NCBI GenBank assembly: GCA_037034305.1
Contig: JBAGJY010000003.1
Coordinates: 62,001-126,000 of the forward strand
Direction: 5' to 3'
Length of the DNA stretch: 64,000 bases
From: Streptantibioticus_A sp037034305
GTDB taxonomy: Bacteria > Actinomycetota > Actinomycetes > Streptomycetales > Streptomycetaceae
The stretch's first letter is position 1. Each line of letters opens with the position of its first letter. The notes below the pieces were generated by a model. The model searched no databases. It was given only the letters and a program-made list of their open reading frames with translations, and was not told the origin of the DNA. The translations under genes and the position numbers were made by a program. Positions 57,004-64,000 of this stretch are shown here, piece by piece.

Positions 57004-58071
57004 TTAGCTCCTGGAGTCGACAGCGCCGTCAGGACGGCCGACGACCTGTCGGCGCTGATCACCCTTCGACAGCAGCTCCCAGCAAAGGTCGTCGGCGGCG
57101 ACAGACGCGCTCCAAGAGATGAGGGATGACGTCAACCGCTCGAGCACGGCAGGCAGAGCAACGGGTGCGAGTCCGCACTCACGTGCGATCCGGTCCATCT
57201 CGACGCACCCGCGACCAGTCAAGGAATCCGCGTGTGCCGCGAGGCAGAGAGCGACCAGCCGCAAACACGGGTCGCCAGCGCTCGCACGGCCACCTCCCGC
57301 CGCACGCACCGCCCAGTCGGCAGCCCGCCTGCGGTCCGGACGCGCGGGAGACTGAGCGAACAACGCACCATCAAGAATCTGGGAGATCACCACCCGGTCG
57401 GTAACCGATACAGTCGGCGTTCGAATCCACCGCACATCCTCAAGCTCACCCCACGGGAGCGGATCGCGGTCGAGGCGAAGGCTGCGCAGGATCCCAGTCG
57501 GCAACCGGACCTGCCCCTCGGAGTCCATGCGCAGTGCGCACTGCACGGCGAGGAGACGGGCAGCCGCCCCGACATGCCCCGGCAGTGCTGCAGCCAAGTA
57601 GCTGAGCATCTCTCTCACCCGAACCTGGTCGCCCGGCCCTCTAGGCCGTCGTCCGCGATAACGTGATGTATCTTCCGGCGGTGTTGCGGCCACGTGCAGG
57701 AGGGTCTCCGGAACCACAGCTGCCTGCTCCGTCGCCGCCGCGCAAGCTGTACACGCGTCCGCCAAACGCCAGAGCCGTCCGCCTCGTTCACGTGTGAGAA
57801 GCAGACGGATAGGGCCGGCGCAGCCGCGGTGACGGGGGTGCCAGCGGCAGCCTCGTTCGTGGCACTGACAAATGCGTAGGTACGGCGGCAGAACGTCGCG
57901 CCTGGCGTGCCCAGCCAGATGCTCAAGTACCGCGGAGCGCGCGGATACGGCAGCGAGCAGCACGACGCCTCGGTGGTCGCACTGCCGACACGCGAGCTGC
58001 GGCCCGCCAGAGCCGGGCCGCAGCTCCACAGTCCAGGCACGCCGTGTTGCGCGGGTTGCGCAGAGCCTCAT
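57004..58071 (-). CDS. Cysteine-rich protein of unknown function
   Basis: A protein of about 355 residues. The N-terminal third contains cysteine/histidine clusters spaced like zinc sites: LACRQCDHRG, then H-x3-H of EHLAGHARRD, RICQCHERGCRWHPRHRGC, and DACTACAAATEQ. The remainder is helical (MLSYLAAALPGHVGAAARLL) with a CGLAPVALPAVLERLTSSLI helix-turn-helix-like stretch near 300. It is not assigned to a family. ATG 58071 is chosen because the reading frame further upstream overlaps the repeat-rich divergent control region. It is divergent from the XRE gene, suggesting a regulated pair. Confidence 0.55.
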   Translation of the reverse strand: MRLCATRATRRAWTVELRPGSGGPQLACRQCDHRGVVLLAAVSARSAVLEHLAGHARRDVLPPYLRICQCHERGCRWHPRHRGCAGPIRLLLTRERGGRLWRLADACTACAAATEQAAVVPETLLHVAATPPEDTSRYRGRRPRGPGDQVRVREMLSYLAAALPGHVGAAARLLAVQCALRMDSEGQVRLPTGILRSLRLDRDPLPWGELEDVRWIRTPTVSVTDRVVISQILDGALFAQSPARPDRRRAADWAVRAAGGGRASAGDPCLRLVALCLAAHADSLTGRGCVEMDRIARECGLAPVALPAVLERLTSSLISWSASVAADDLCWELLSKGDQRRQVVGRPDGAVDSRS

Positions 58072-58140
58072 GGGCGCGCACTCCTCCCAGTCCCGTCCCA
58101 CGCCGCAGTCCGCCAGGGAGTGCGGCGGGCGCACACGGTA

Positions 58141-58220
58141 GTGCAGACCTCTGCCCTCTCGCTCAGCTCGCCACCTGCGGAAATAGGGCAGAGGTCTGCA
58201 CTGACAGGGCAGGGGTCTGC
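58141..58220. repeat. Three copies of an AGGGCAGAGGTCTGC motif
   Basis: GTGCAGACCTCTGCCCT (58141-58157) and AGGGCAGAGGTCTGCAC (58185-58201) are a perfect 17-bp inverted repeat, 27 bases apart. AGGGCAGGGGTCTGC (58206-58220) repeats the second arm with one mismatch exactly 21 bases on, two helical turns. They sit between the divergent cysteine-rich and XRE genes, a likely multi-site operator. Confidence 0.65.
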
Positions 58221-58236
58221 CCCGTCGGATGGTCAA

Positions 58237-58500
58237 GTGACGATCTTTCCGCCCGATCCGGACTTCGAGGCTCTCCGCCTGGAGCTCGCGCGCCTGAGGG
58301 CGGCCAGGGGATGGAGCTACGACGAGCTCGCCGCCCGAAGCGGCCTCGCCAGACGGACCCTGATCGAGATCGAGCAGGGCCGCACGATCGGGACCTTGAA
58401 AACCTGGCATGCCCTCGCTCACGCCCTGGGCACCCCGCTCGACGAGCTCTTCGCCACTCTGTGCAAAGGCCATGAGCTGCCCGAAAAGGCGGACGGCTGA
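58237..58500 (+). CDS. XRE-family regulator, 87 aa
   Basis: A small DNA-binding protein with one Cro/C1-type helix-turn-helix: LELARLRAARGWSYDELAAR, then SGLARRTLIEIEQGRT and LKTWHALAHALGTPLDELFA. There is no further domain. GTG 58237 (VTIFPPDPDFEA) has no clear ribosome-binding site and may be leaderless, starting right after the 15-17 bp repeat array. The likely role is autoregulation and control of the divergent cysteine-rich gene. Confidence 0.8.
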   Translation: MTIFPPDPDFEALRLELARLRAARGWSYDELAARSGLARRTLIEIEQGRTIGTLKTWHALAHALGTPLDELFATLCKGHELPEKADG

Positions 58501-58635
58501 CAGCCCTGGGGGCGGAAATAACCAACCGTCCGAATCGGTGACTCGACACGAACGCGCGATCGCATGCTCGAAAGGCAGTTTCACTCAATACGGCAGTGCG
58601 GGGGACACCGGCGGTAGCGACACCGACGGAGCGGC

Positions 58636-59544
58636 GTGTTGGCTGGCAGGTTCGCCCTCATGTGCTCCACATCCCCTTCCCCACGTCATTGGGATGGCAG
58701 CTTCGTCCACGTTCGCGCGAGGCGTTCCCTGCGCGTAAGCAGCGACAGCGCCAGCCGCCTGTTGCGCTGCGGTCAAAGCGACCGTTGCCGGGACTGCGGC
58801 AACCGAATCGAGTGGTACCACCGCGCCAACGGGCGGCCCAGCCGCCTGCATCCTCACGAGCTGCAGGCCGAGAAGGTGCCCGCCTCATGCCATTGGCACG
58901 TCAGCTCCGGTGTCGCTCATCCGGCAGGCGACCACAGCGGATGGTGCCGCCTGCCCCACGGCATGCTGTGTCCTGCCCGCGAAGGTCAACCTGCCGTGCC
59001 TGAACTGGCAGGATTGCGCCGTGCTCTGGCGGTTAACACCCGACGCCTGATCGACATTGGTGCGTTCGTTCCGCCCTCTACTCCTCCGATCACCGAGGCC
59101 TCACCGAGGACCGCCTGTCGTCCGGCTCGGCCGGTTGTGCAACTCCTGTACATCCGCTACCTCGCCAACCGTCCGGTGGACGAAATCCAGTGCGTCGCCC
59201 AGACTCGGCGTCGCAACCGCTGCACAAGCCCCCTGCTCGCACCGGAGGCCCCGGCAGGCACCTGGACTCTCGTGCCCATCACCCGCGCGAACGGCCAGCT
59301 GTCCTTGCCCGGCGAGGTCATGGCCGTCTACGCGCTCACCGGTCTGCCTTATGCAGAGCAATTGCGTTGGAGGGCTCAACGTTGCCCGGAGCATGCGGTC
59401 ACTCCTACTGCCGCCGACGTGGCGGTGGCCGAGTGGGAGCCCTTCGATCTGCTCATCCACCACGAATACGTCCACAACCGGCTCCCGGCACTGACCCGGC
59501 GTCGTGGACCTGACAGCCACAGCAGGAAGGCGGCACAGCCGTGA
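58636..59544 (+). CDS. DUF6083 domain protein
   Basis: A protein of up to 302 residues. Residues ~45-115 match the actinobacterial DUF6083 pattern: CRDCGNRIEWYHR, LHPHELQAEKVPASCHWHVS and HSGWCRLPHGMLCP, with paired Cys/His suggesting a zinc ribbon. The remaining two thirds (RLIDIGAF, LLYIRYLANRPVDEIQC, RRNRCTSPL, RCPEHA) add further cysteines. Function unknown. GTG 58636 follows GGAG by 4 bases; ATG 58660 is possible. The stop overlaps the next start (GTGA). Confidence 0.7.
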   Translation: MLAGRFALMCSTSPSPRHWDGSFVHVRARRSLRVSSDSASRLLRCGQSDRCRDCGNRIEWYHRANGRPSRLHPHELQAEKVPASCHWHVSSGVAHPAGDHSGWCRLPHGMLCPAREGQPAVPELAGLRRALAVNTRRLIDIGAFVPPSTPPITEASPRTACRPARPVVQLLYIRYLANRPVDEIQCVAQTRRRNRCTSPLLAPEAPAGTWTLVPITRANGQLSLPGEVMAVYALTGLPYAEQLRWRAQRCPEHAVTPTAADVAVAEWEPFDLLIHHEYVHNRLPALTRRRGPDSHSRKAAQP

Positions 59545-60035
59545 CCCCGCACCACGCGGCCGAGATCATCCTGACCCGGCCTATCACCAACGGTGAACTG
59601 AACCGCGCTCGCCGTGCCATCGCATTCGCCAGCAACGCCGATCGGACCCGGCTGCTGACTCTGCAGCGAGCGAAGGCTCCCGGGCGCGCGCTACGAGTAC
59701 TTCGCCGCCGGCTCGACGATGTGCTCCCCATCGATGTCCTGACCAGCCACTACCCGGACCGACGGGGCAGTGTCCGGCTGAACTTCGCTCTCAGCCACAC
59801 CGTTTGCACCGCCATCCGACAGGCCGCAGAAGTCTGCGGCCAGCGCCCCCGGGACTTCGTGAGTCAGGCCGTGACCGATGCCGTTGCCCGCGACGACGAA
59901 GAACGCACCTGCCATCTGACGACTCAGCTGGAAGTGCTACTGGTGCGACACACCCCCGAAGAACTGCTGCTCTGCGCAGCGAGCGCTGTCAACCGTCGCC
60001 GCCACGGCGGCAAGTCCTCCTCCCCCCTTTCCTGA
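59541..60035 (+). CDS. Hypothetical protein, 164 aa
   Basis: A basic, helical protein not assigned to a family. Features visible are a C-terminal segment LNFALSHTVCTAIRQAAEVC followed by GQRPRDFVSQAVTDAVARDD, which resembles a ribbon-helix-helix-like end. It may therefore bind DNA, though this is weak. It is translationally coupled to the DUF6083 gene and lies 10 bases before the helicase gene, so the three form an operon. Confidence 0.6.
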   Translation: MTPHHAAEIILTRPITNGELNRARRAIAFASNADRTRLLTLQRAKAPGRALRVLRRRLDDVLPIDVLTSHYPDRRGSVRLNFALSHTVCTAIRQAAEVCGQRPRDFVSQAVTDAVARDDEERTCHLTTQLEVLLVRHTPEELLLCAASAVNRRRHGGKSSSPLS

Positions 60036-60045
60036 GGAGCCTCTG

Positions 60046-61524
60046 TTGCCTACTCCAACCGACGAACAGGTTCAAGCCGCCGACGCTTTCCGAGCAGGAC
60101 ACCACATCGTCCTGCAGGCGGGAGCTGGCACCGGCAAAACCACCACCCTCGCGATGCTCGCCGCCTGCACAAAACGACGCGGTCGCTACCTAGCCTTCAA
60201 CAAGGACATCGCCGGCGACGCCGCAACCCGCTTTCCCCGTACGGTGATGTGCAAGACCGCCCACGCGACCGCCTACGCGGCACTAGGCCACCGTTACGCT
60301 GGCCGACTCAACGGCCCCCGCCAGCCTGCCTGGAAGACCGGCCAGGCTCTCGGCATCACCCGGCCCATCCGCATCGGCGATCACGACATCAGCCACAAGA
60401 CGCTCTCCCACTCGGCCCTACGAGCGGTGACGCGCTTCTGCTACTCCTCCGACCGCATACTGACCCACCATCACGTCCCGCGCCTACGCCGTCTTGGGAC
60501 ACCTGCCGAGCACACCCAACTCACGGACATCGTCCTGCCGTTCGCGGCCAAGGCCTGGGCCGACCTGCAAAATCCCGATCAGGGTGTGGTCCGCTTCGAA
60601 CACGACCACTATCTGAAGATGTGGGCGCTGACCGAACCCAGGATCGAGGCGGACTTCCTCTTCCTCGACGAGGCCCAGGACACCAACCCAGTTCTAGAGC
60701 AGGTCTTCAATGCCCAGCGCGATCACGCCCAGCTCGTCATGGTGGGCGACTCGGCGCAGGCCATCTACGGCTGGCGCGGCGCCCGTGACGTGATGACCGG
60801 CTTCGACGCCGCCGCGCTCACTTTGACCCGCTCCTTCCGCTTCGGCCCTCTCCTCGCCGAGCAGGCCAACCGCTGGCTCGAACTCGCCGAGGCGCCTATC
60901 CGCCTGACCGGTAGCGAAGCGATTCCTACCAAGCTCGGAGAACTTGCCGCCCCGGATGCTGTGCTGTGCCGTACGAACATCGGTGCCATGGCTGAAGTCA
61001 TGCGCCTTCTCTCTGAAGGCCACCGCGTCGCCCTGACCCGCGGCGGACACACGCTCGCCGCCCTGGCACTGGCGGCTCGCGACCTCAAAGAAGGCCGTCG
61101 CACCAGCCACCCGGAACTCGTCCTCTTCGGTTCGTGGGGCGAAGTACAGGACTACGCGGCGTACGACCCGGCCGGCGGCGACCTCCAACCCTTCGTTGAC
61201 CTCGTCGACACGCACGGCCCCGACGCCATTCTCACTGCGGTCGACGAGCTCAGCGAAGAGGGCCACGCCGACGTAACCGTGTCCACCGCGCACAAGGCCA
61301 AGGGACGCGAATGGGCAACCGTTCGAATCGGCGATGACTTTCCGCCTCCCAAGGACAGTGACCAGCATGACGCAGAGGGCCGCCCGATCCCGGAACCCGT
61401 GATCGATACTGATGCCCGCCTCGCGTACGTCGCGGTCACGCGTGCGCGCCAACAACTCGATCTAGGTGGGTTGTCCTGGATCGATACGCATCTTGCGGCG
61501 GCAAGTGCCGTTCAGAGCCAGTAA
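60046..61524 (+). CDS. UvrD/Rep-type superfamily 1 helicase
   Basis: A 492-residue SF1A helicase, shorter than UvrD/PcrA (~700). Motifs are Q/I QAGAGTGKTTTLAML (~26), Ia FNKDIA, II FLFLDEAQDTNP (~207), III GDSAQAIYGWRGARD, IV TLTRSFRFG, V VSTAHKAKGREW (~410) and VI LAYVAVTRARQQLDL. The reduced inserts recall phage and defence-associated helicases. The start is TTG 60046 behind GAGGAG. Last gene of the DUF6083 operon; a role in DNA processing with two unknown partners is inferred. Confidence 0.85.
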   Translation: MPTPTDEQVQAADAFRAGHHIVLQAGAGTGKTTTLAMLAACTKRRGRYLAFNKDIAGDAATRFPRTVMCKTAHATAYAALGHRYAGRLNGPRQPAWKTGQALGITRPIRIGDHDISHKTLSHSALRAVTRFCYSSDRILTHHHVPRLRRLGTPAEHTQLTDIVLPFAAKAWADLQNPDQGVVRFEHDHYLKMWALTEPRIEADFLFLDEAQDTNPVLEQVFNAQRDHAQLVMVGDSAQAIYGWRGARDVMTGFDAAALTLTRSFRFGPLLAEQANRWLELAEAPIRLTGSEAIPTKLGELAAPDAVLCRTNIGAMAEVMRLLSEGHRVALTRGGHTLAALALAARDLKEGRRTSHPELVLFGSWGEVQDYAAYDPAGGDLQPFVDLVDTHGPDAILTAVDELSEEGHADVTVSTAHKAKGREWATVRIGDDFPPPKDSDQHDAEGRPIPEPVIDTDARLAYVAVTRARQQLDLGGLSWIDTHLAAASAVQSQ

Positions 61525-61721
61525 CACGGCTTTGTTGATGTGTGTTGGTGGGCGTGATCGGCGTGTCCATTTGGCCGTTCACCGCGCGGTCCAATTGGAC
61601 GAGTCTGCGAACGCGCTGAGGGGGAGACGATGGACGGGTTCTTGCTGGTCGTCTTCAACCTCATGGACCATCCGCTGCGACGTCGAGGAACAACTGTGTA
61701 ACCTCGTCGCTTCGGAGTCGA

Positions 61722-62297
61722 TTAAGAGCGTCCGCTGCCACTGGCTCTCCGGCTGCGCCGCGCTTGGAGCAGCACGCCGCTGGTGTTCAGGCGGAAGCGG
61801 GCCATGGGCACGCTTACCCCGGTAGCGGCCGCGAGGGCTGCGGCATCGGCTCCTGCATACGCGTGGCGGAGCAGAAGCTGACGGGGTAGCAGTAGGCAAC
61901 CGGCAAGCCAGTTGGCCGCTTCCTCCTGTTCGGGGTTGCACGTGAAGAATGCGTGTCCGCCGATCTGCTGCAGTTCCCGAACCTCGTGGCCGAGCAGGAC
62001 ATGTGCCAGTTCATGGGCGATGTCACTCTTGGTGCGCGCGGGCTCGTTGCAGGGGTTGTAGACAGCGACAATACGGCCGCCCGGCAGATGGAAGGTGGCG
62101 GCGGAGAATGCGCCGGGTTGCAGGTTCTCGAGCTCTCGCAGGCTGTCCATGCCGACCAATTCCCGCGCGTCGATCACTTCGACGCGCAGGTGTTCTGCTA
62201 GCTGCCGGATGTCCGGGGGGACGTCGGAACGCAGGCCGATCTGCGTGCGCACGCGGTCCGCCAGCCGTTCCGCTTCTGACTTGAACCCTCGTCGCAC
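61722..62297 (-). CDS. ImmA/IrrE-family metallopeptidase
   Basis: A 191-residue zinc protease of the ImmA/IrrE family, with the HELAHVLLGHEV active site (~96-107) and a downstream Glu in EQEEAANWLAGCLLLPRQ. Relatives cleave a partner XRE repressor in response to DNA damage or a signal, relieving repression. Here the partner repressor is encoded immediately upstream, 3 bases away. The C-terminal tail after about 170 is basic and unstructured. The gap 61,525-61,721, between this gene and the convergent helicase, has no gene. Confidence 0.88.
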   Translation of the reverse strand: MRRGFKSEAERLADRVRTQIGLRSDVPPDIRQLAEHLRVEVIDARELVGMDSLRELENLQPGAFSAATFHLPGGRIVAVYNPCNEPARTKSDIAHELAHVLLGHEVRELQQIGGHAFFTCNPEQEEAANWLAGCLLLPRQLLLRHAYAGADAAALAAATGVSVPMARFRLNTSGVLLQARRSRRASGSGRS

Positions 62298-62300
62298 TCC

Positions 62301-62777
62301 CTAGCCCCTTTCCCGGGAGCCCATGTCCGAGGCCATCAGCCTGCTCTGCATATCGCTGAGAAGGTCGGAGAGCAATCGACTGGCCTGCGGAGTGAAAGTA
62401 GGGGCCGCGCGCAGGTGCACCTTCACCTCGGTTTCGCGGCAGGCCAGACTCCCGTACAGCTCCTTGACCAGCCCGGCGATTTTCTCGGCTGCGGCATCGG
62501 TGAGGTTGGGATCGCGCGACAGGTGGTAGGCGATGACCTCCGGGGTGCTCTCCGTACGGAGCCGTGAGGGCTGGAAGAAGCGCTCGGGAGACAGCCCCAG
62601 CCAGTCCACGATCCGGGTGAAATTTGCAAGGTCGGGCAAGTGGCCTTTTTCCACCCGGGCGAGGGTGTTGAACGGCACCTCGGCCTGCTCGGCTGCCGCC
62701 CGCAGGCTCAGCCCCAGTTGAGTGCGGTGCTGCTGCACAAGCATCTGCAGCGCCTCAATGTCAATGGGTTCGTCCAT
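62301..62777 (-). CDS. XRE-family repressor paired with ImmA
   Basis: A 158-residue repressor. The N-terminal HTH (about 8-65) reads LVQQHRTQLGLSLRAAAEQA, EVPFNTLARVEKGHLPDL and FTRIVDWLGLSPERFF. A C-terminal helical region (~75-150) may hold the ImmA cleavage site. GGAGG lies 8 bases before ATG 62777. It is co-transcribed with the protease gene and divergent from the AAA ATPase, across a promoter region with repeated GTAC elements. Confidence 0.85.
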   Translation of the reverse strand: MDEPIDIEALQMLVQQHRTQLGLSLRAAAEQAEVPFNTLARVEKGHLPDLANFTRIVDWLGLSPERFFQPSRLRTESTPEVIAYHLSRDPNLTDAAAEKIAGLVKELYGSLACRETEVKVHLRAAPTFTPQASRLLSDLLSDMQSRLMASDMGSRERG

Positions 62778-62888
62778 CCTTGCCACCTCCTTCCGCCGGG
62801 CGACTTTGAGCGCACCGTAGCGTGGTGACTCTAGGACGATCACCTAGGCCTGATCATTGCACCCCTCCGTTACGCGCCTTCGAACCAG

Positions 62889-62918
62889 TTGTACCTCGAT
62901 CGGTACACGTCGTACAGT
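62889..62918 (+). promoter_or_regulatory. Putative promoter/operator between XRE-ImmA and the AAA ATPase
   Basis: TTGTAC (62889-62894), 18 bases, then TACAGT (62913-62918). GTACC-N6-GGTAC (62891-62906) and a third GTAC at 62912 overlap it, so the XRE repressor probably acts here. It points towards the AAA gene, about 98 bases from its ATG. Confidence 0.5.
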
Positions 62919-63015
62919 GTGAGTCAAGGCTGGTCTCTCTGGCTGTATTCCGGACCTCCAGCACCGCTGTGCACTTCTGTTCGCCTTGCCGTGTGGATCC
63001 GGAAGGGGCCGCCTG

Positions 63016-63933
63016 ATGAGCGAAACCGCACGACTGCATGCCTTGCCCCGCTCCCTGCCTGATGTCTCGACGCAGGGGATCGCGGACGCCCGCCTTCTGC
63101 CGGACGAGGACTTCCGGGAAGCGTGGTCGAGCATCACACTGCCCGCTGACATGAAGGAGCGGATGCTCCGCGGCGCCGTGGCCAGCATCCGACTGCGCCA
63201 GGCTGTCCCCTTCGACGCCGTGCCGTTGCACGGCATCACACTGCTCACCGGTGAACCGGGCGTCGGCAAGACCACCGCCGCGCGGGGGCTCGCCGACAAG
63301 ATCGCCCGCACCCTCGGCTCGTCCACCCCGTGGTTGTTCGTCGAAGTCGACCCCCACGCTCTGGCCAGCGCTTCGCTCGGACGAAGTCAGCGCAGTGTGG
63401 AGGCCCTATTCGGCACCGTCATCGAAGAACTGGCATTCGCCGGACCGCTGGTGGTGCTGGTCGACGAGGTCGAGACTCTCCTCACCGATCGGGCGGCTTT
63501 GTCCATGGACGCCAACCCCATTGACGTTCATCGCGCTGTGGACGCGGCCCTTGTCGGGCTCGACCGCCTCGCACGCCGGCACACGGACCTCTTCGTCCTC
63601 GCCACCAGCAACTTTTCGGACGCGATCGACCCGGCTCTGGCATCCCGCGCAGACAACGTCATCCGGGTGCCGCTCCCTGACCACGGCGCACGGCGCTGGA
63701 TCCTGGAGCACACTGTCGCGGCGATCGCCCGTGCGTTCCCCGGAGCACAGTCACTGACCGCAGTCGAGGCCCTTGATGCGGCGGCCGAGCGCGCCGAGGG
63801 CTTGGACGGTCGGCGTCTGCGCAAGGCAGTCGCCGCGGCGTGCGCGTACCGGCCGGAGACCCAGGGCGACCCGAACCGGGTCAGCCTCCAGGACCTCCTG
63901 GGCGCCATCGACCACGCTCGGGAGACAGCATGA
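63016..63933 (+). CDS. TRIP13/Pch2-like AAA+ ATPase
   Basis: A 305-residue single-domain AAA+ ATPase. Walker A is LTGEPGVGKTTAARG (~78-92), Walker B VVLVDEVETL (~147), sensor 1 LATSNFSDAIDPALASRAD (~195), then LPDHGARRWIL and a helical lid. The WLFVEVDPHALASASLGRS pore-loop region and the DEVETLLTDR...A-x-R-AVDAALVGLDRL spacing closely follow TRIP13/Pch2, which remodels HORMA-domain proteins. ATG 63016 follows GGAAGGGG. It overlaps the next gene (ATGA). XRE/ImmA lies divergent upstream. Confidence 0.78.
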   Translation: MSETARLHALPRSLPDVSTQGIADARLLPDEDFREAWSSITLPADMKERMLRGAVASIRLRQAVPFDAVPLHGITLLTGEPGVGKTTAARGLADKIARTLGSSTPWLFVEVDPHALASASLGRSQRSVEALFGTVIEELAFAGPLVVLVDEVETLLTDRAALSMDANPIDVHRAVDAALVGLDRLARRHTDLFVLATSNFSDAIDPALASRADNVIRVPLPDHGARRWILEHTVAAIARAFPGAQSLTAVEALDAAAERAEGLDGRRLRKAVAAACAYRPETQGDPNRVSLQDLLGAIDHARETA

Positions 63934-64000
63934 GCGTCATCGCACGCCGCGTCGCCTCGGTTCCCCATCGCACGTCGTCCCAGACCTGGCAGGCGATCGT
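63930..64000 (+). CDS. Start of the next gene, cut by the window end
   Basis: ATG 63930 overlaps the AAA ATPase stop as ATGA and reads MSVIARRVASVPHRTSSQTW before the window ends. It is presumably the partner or substrate of the AAA ATPase; too short to assign. Confidence 0.6.
   Translation, partial: MSVIARRVASVPHRTSSQTWQAI

Overview
The window looks like a Streptomyces chromosome. It has very high GC, dense coding with ATGA/TGATG overlaps and frequent GTG/TTG starts. It carries actinomycete families such as a SepF paralogue, DUF5685 and DUF6083 proteins, streptogrisin-like proteases and SOS-type dnaE2 loci. No rRNA, tRNA or CRISPR array was seen.

Bases 1-21,900 are ordinary chromosome. They hold a BrkB-type membrane protein and tiny membrane proteins, a DUF779 gene behind the last codons of a lost aldehyde dehydrogenase, an I78 protease inhibitor, and a PAP2 phosphatase. 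An MFS drug exporter, an acyl-CoA dehydrogenase, SepF and a cysteine-tailed DUF5685 protein follow. Then come an FAD oxidoreductase with two luciferase-like monooxygenases, two secreted S1 proteases flanking an SPFH protein, a molybdopterin oxidoreductase with a membrane cytochrome b, and two acetyltransferases.

At 21,892 an SOS-boxed dnaE2 is broken inside its conserved FQIESPG motif. The insert is an element with three consecutive tyrosine recombinases and a coiled-coil protein, the Tn554 tnpA-tnpB-tnpC plan enlarged by one. The 3' part of dnaE2 is missing. The element abuts a decayed ISL3-family transposase.

From 30,900 to about 49,700 lies a large stress-protein island. It holds an HSP18-type regulator divergent from hsp18, two DUF2267 genes, a sugar transporter, a group II intron remnant and a PucR-type regulator. 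Next is a tight nine-gene operon: dnaK-grpE-dnaJ(CbpA type)-cbpM-clpB-thioredoxin-UBP zinc finger-(cNMP domain/TrxR-like)-hsp20. A SpoIIE-type phosphatase and a DUF1931 histone-fold protein follow. The gene set resembles in concept the proteobacterial heat-resistance loci (small HSP, Clp ATPase, thioredoxin). This appears to be an accessory chaperone set, since a Streptomyces genome should also carry the housekeeping dnaK operon elsewhere.

Bases 49,900-56,700 hold a FUSC transporter and an intact SOS-boxed dnaE2-imuB-like pair, so the window contains one intact and one broken mutagenesis polymerase.

From 57,000 to the end the content is accessory. It includes a cysteine-rich protein divergent from an XRE regulator over a striking set of 15-17 bp repeats, and a DUF6083-unknown-UvrD-like helicase operon. 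At the edge, an XRE-ImmA pair is divergent from a TRIP13/Pch2-like AAA ATPase whose downstream partner is cut off by the window end. That arrangement is the best candidate for an undescribed or little-described (possibly defence) system.
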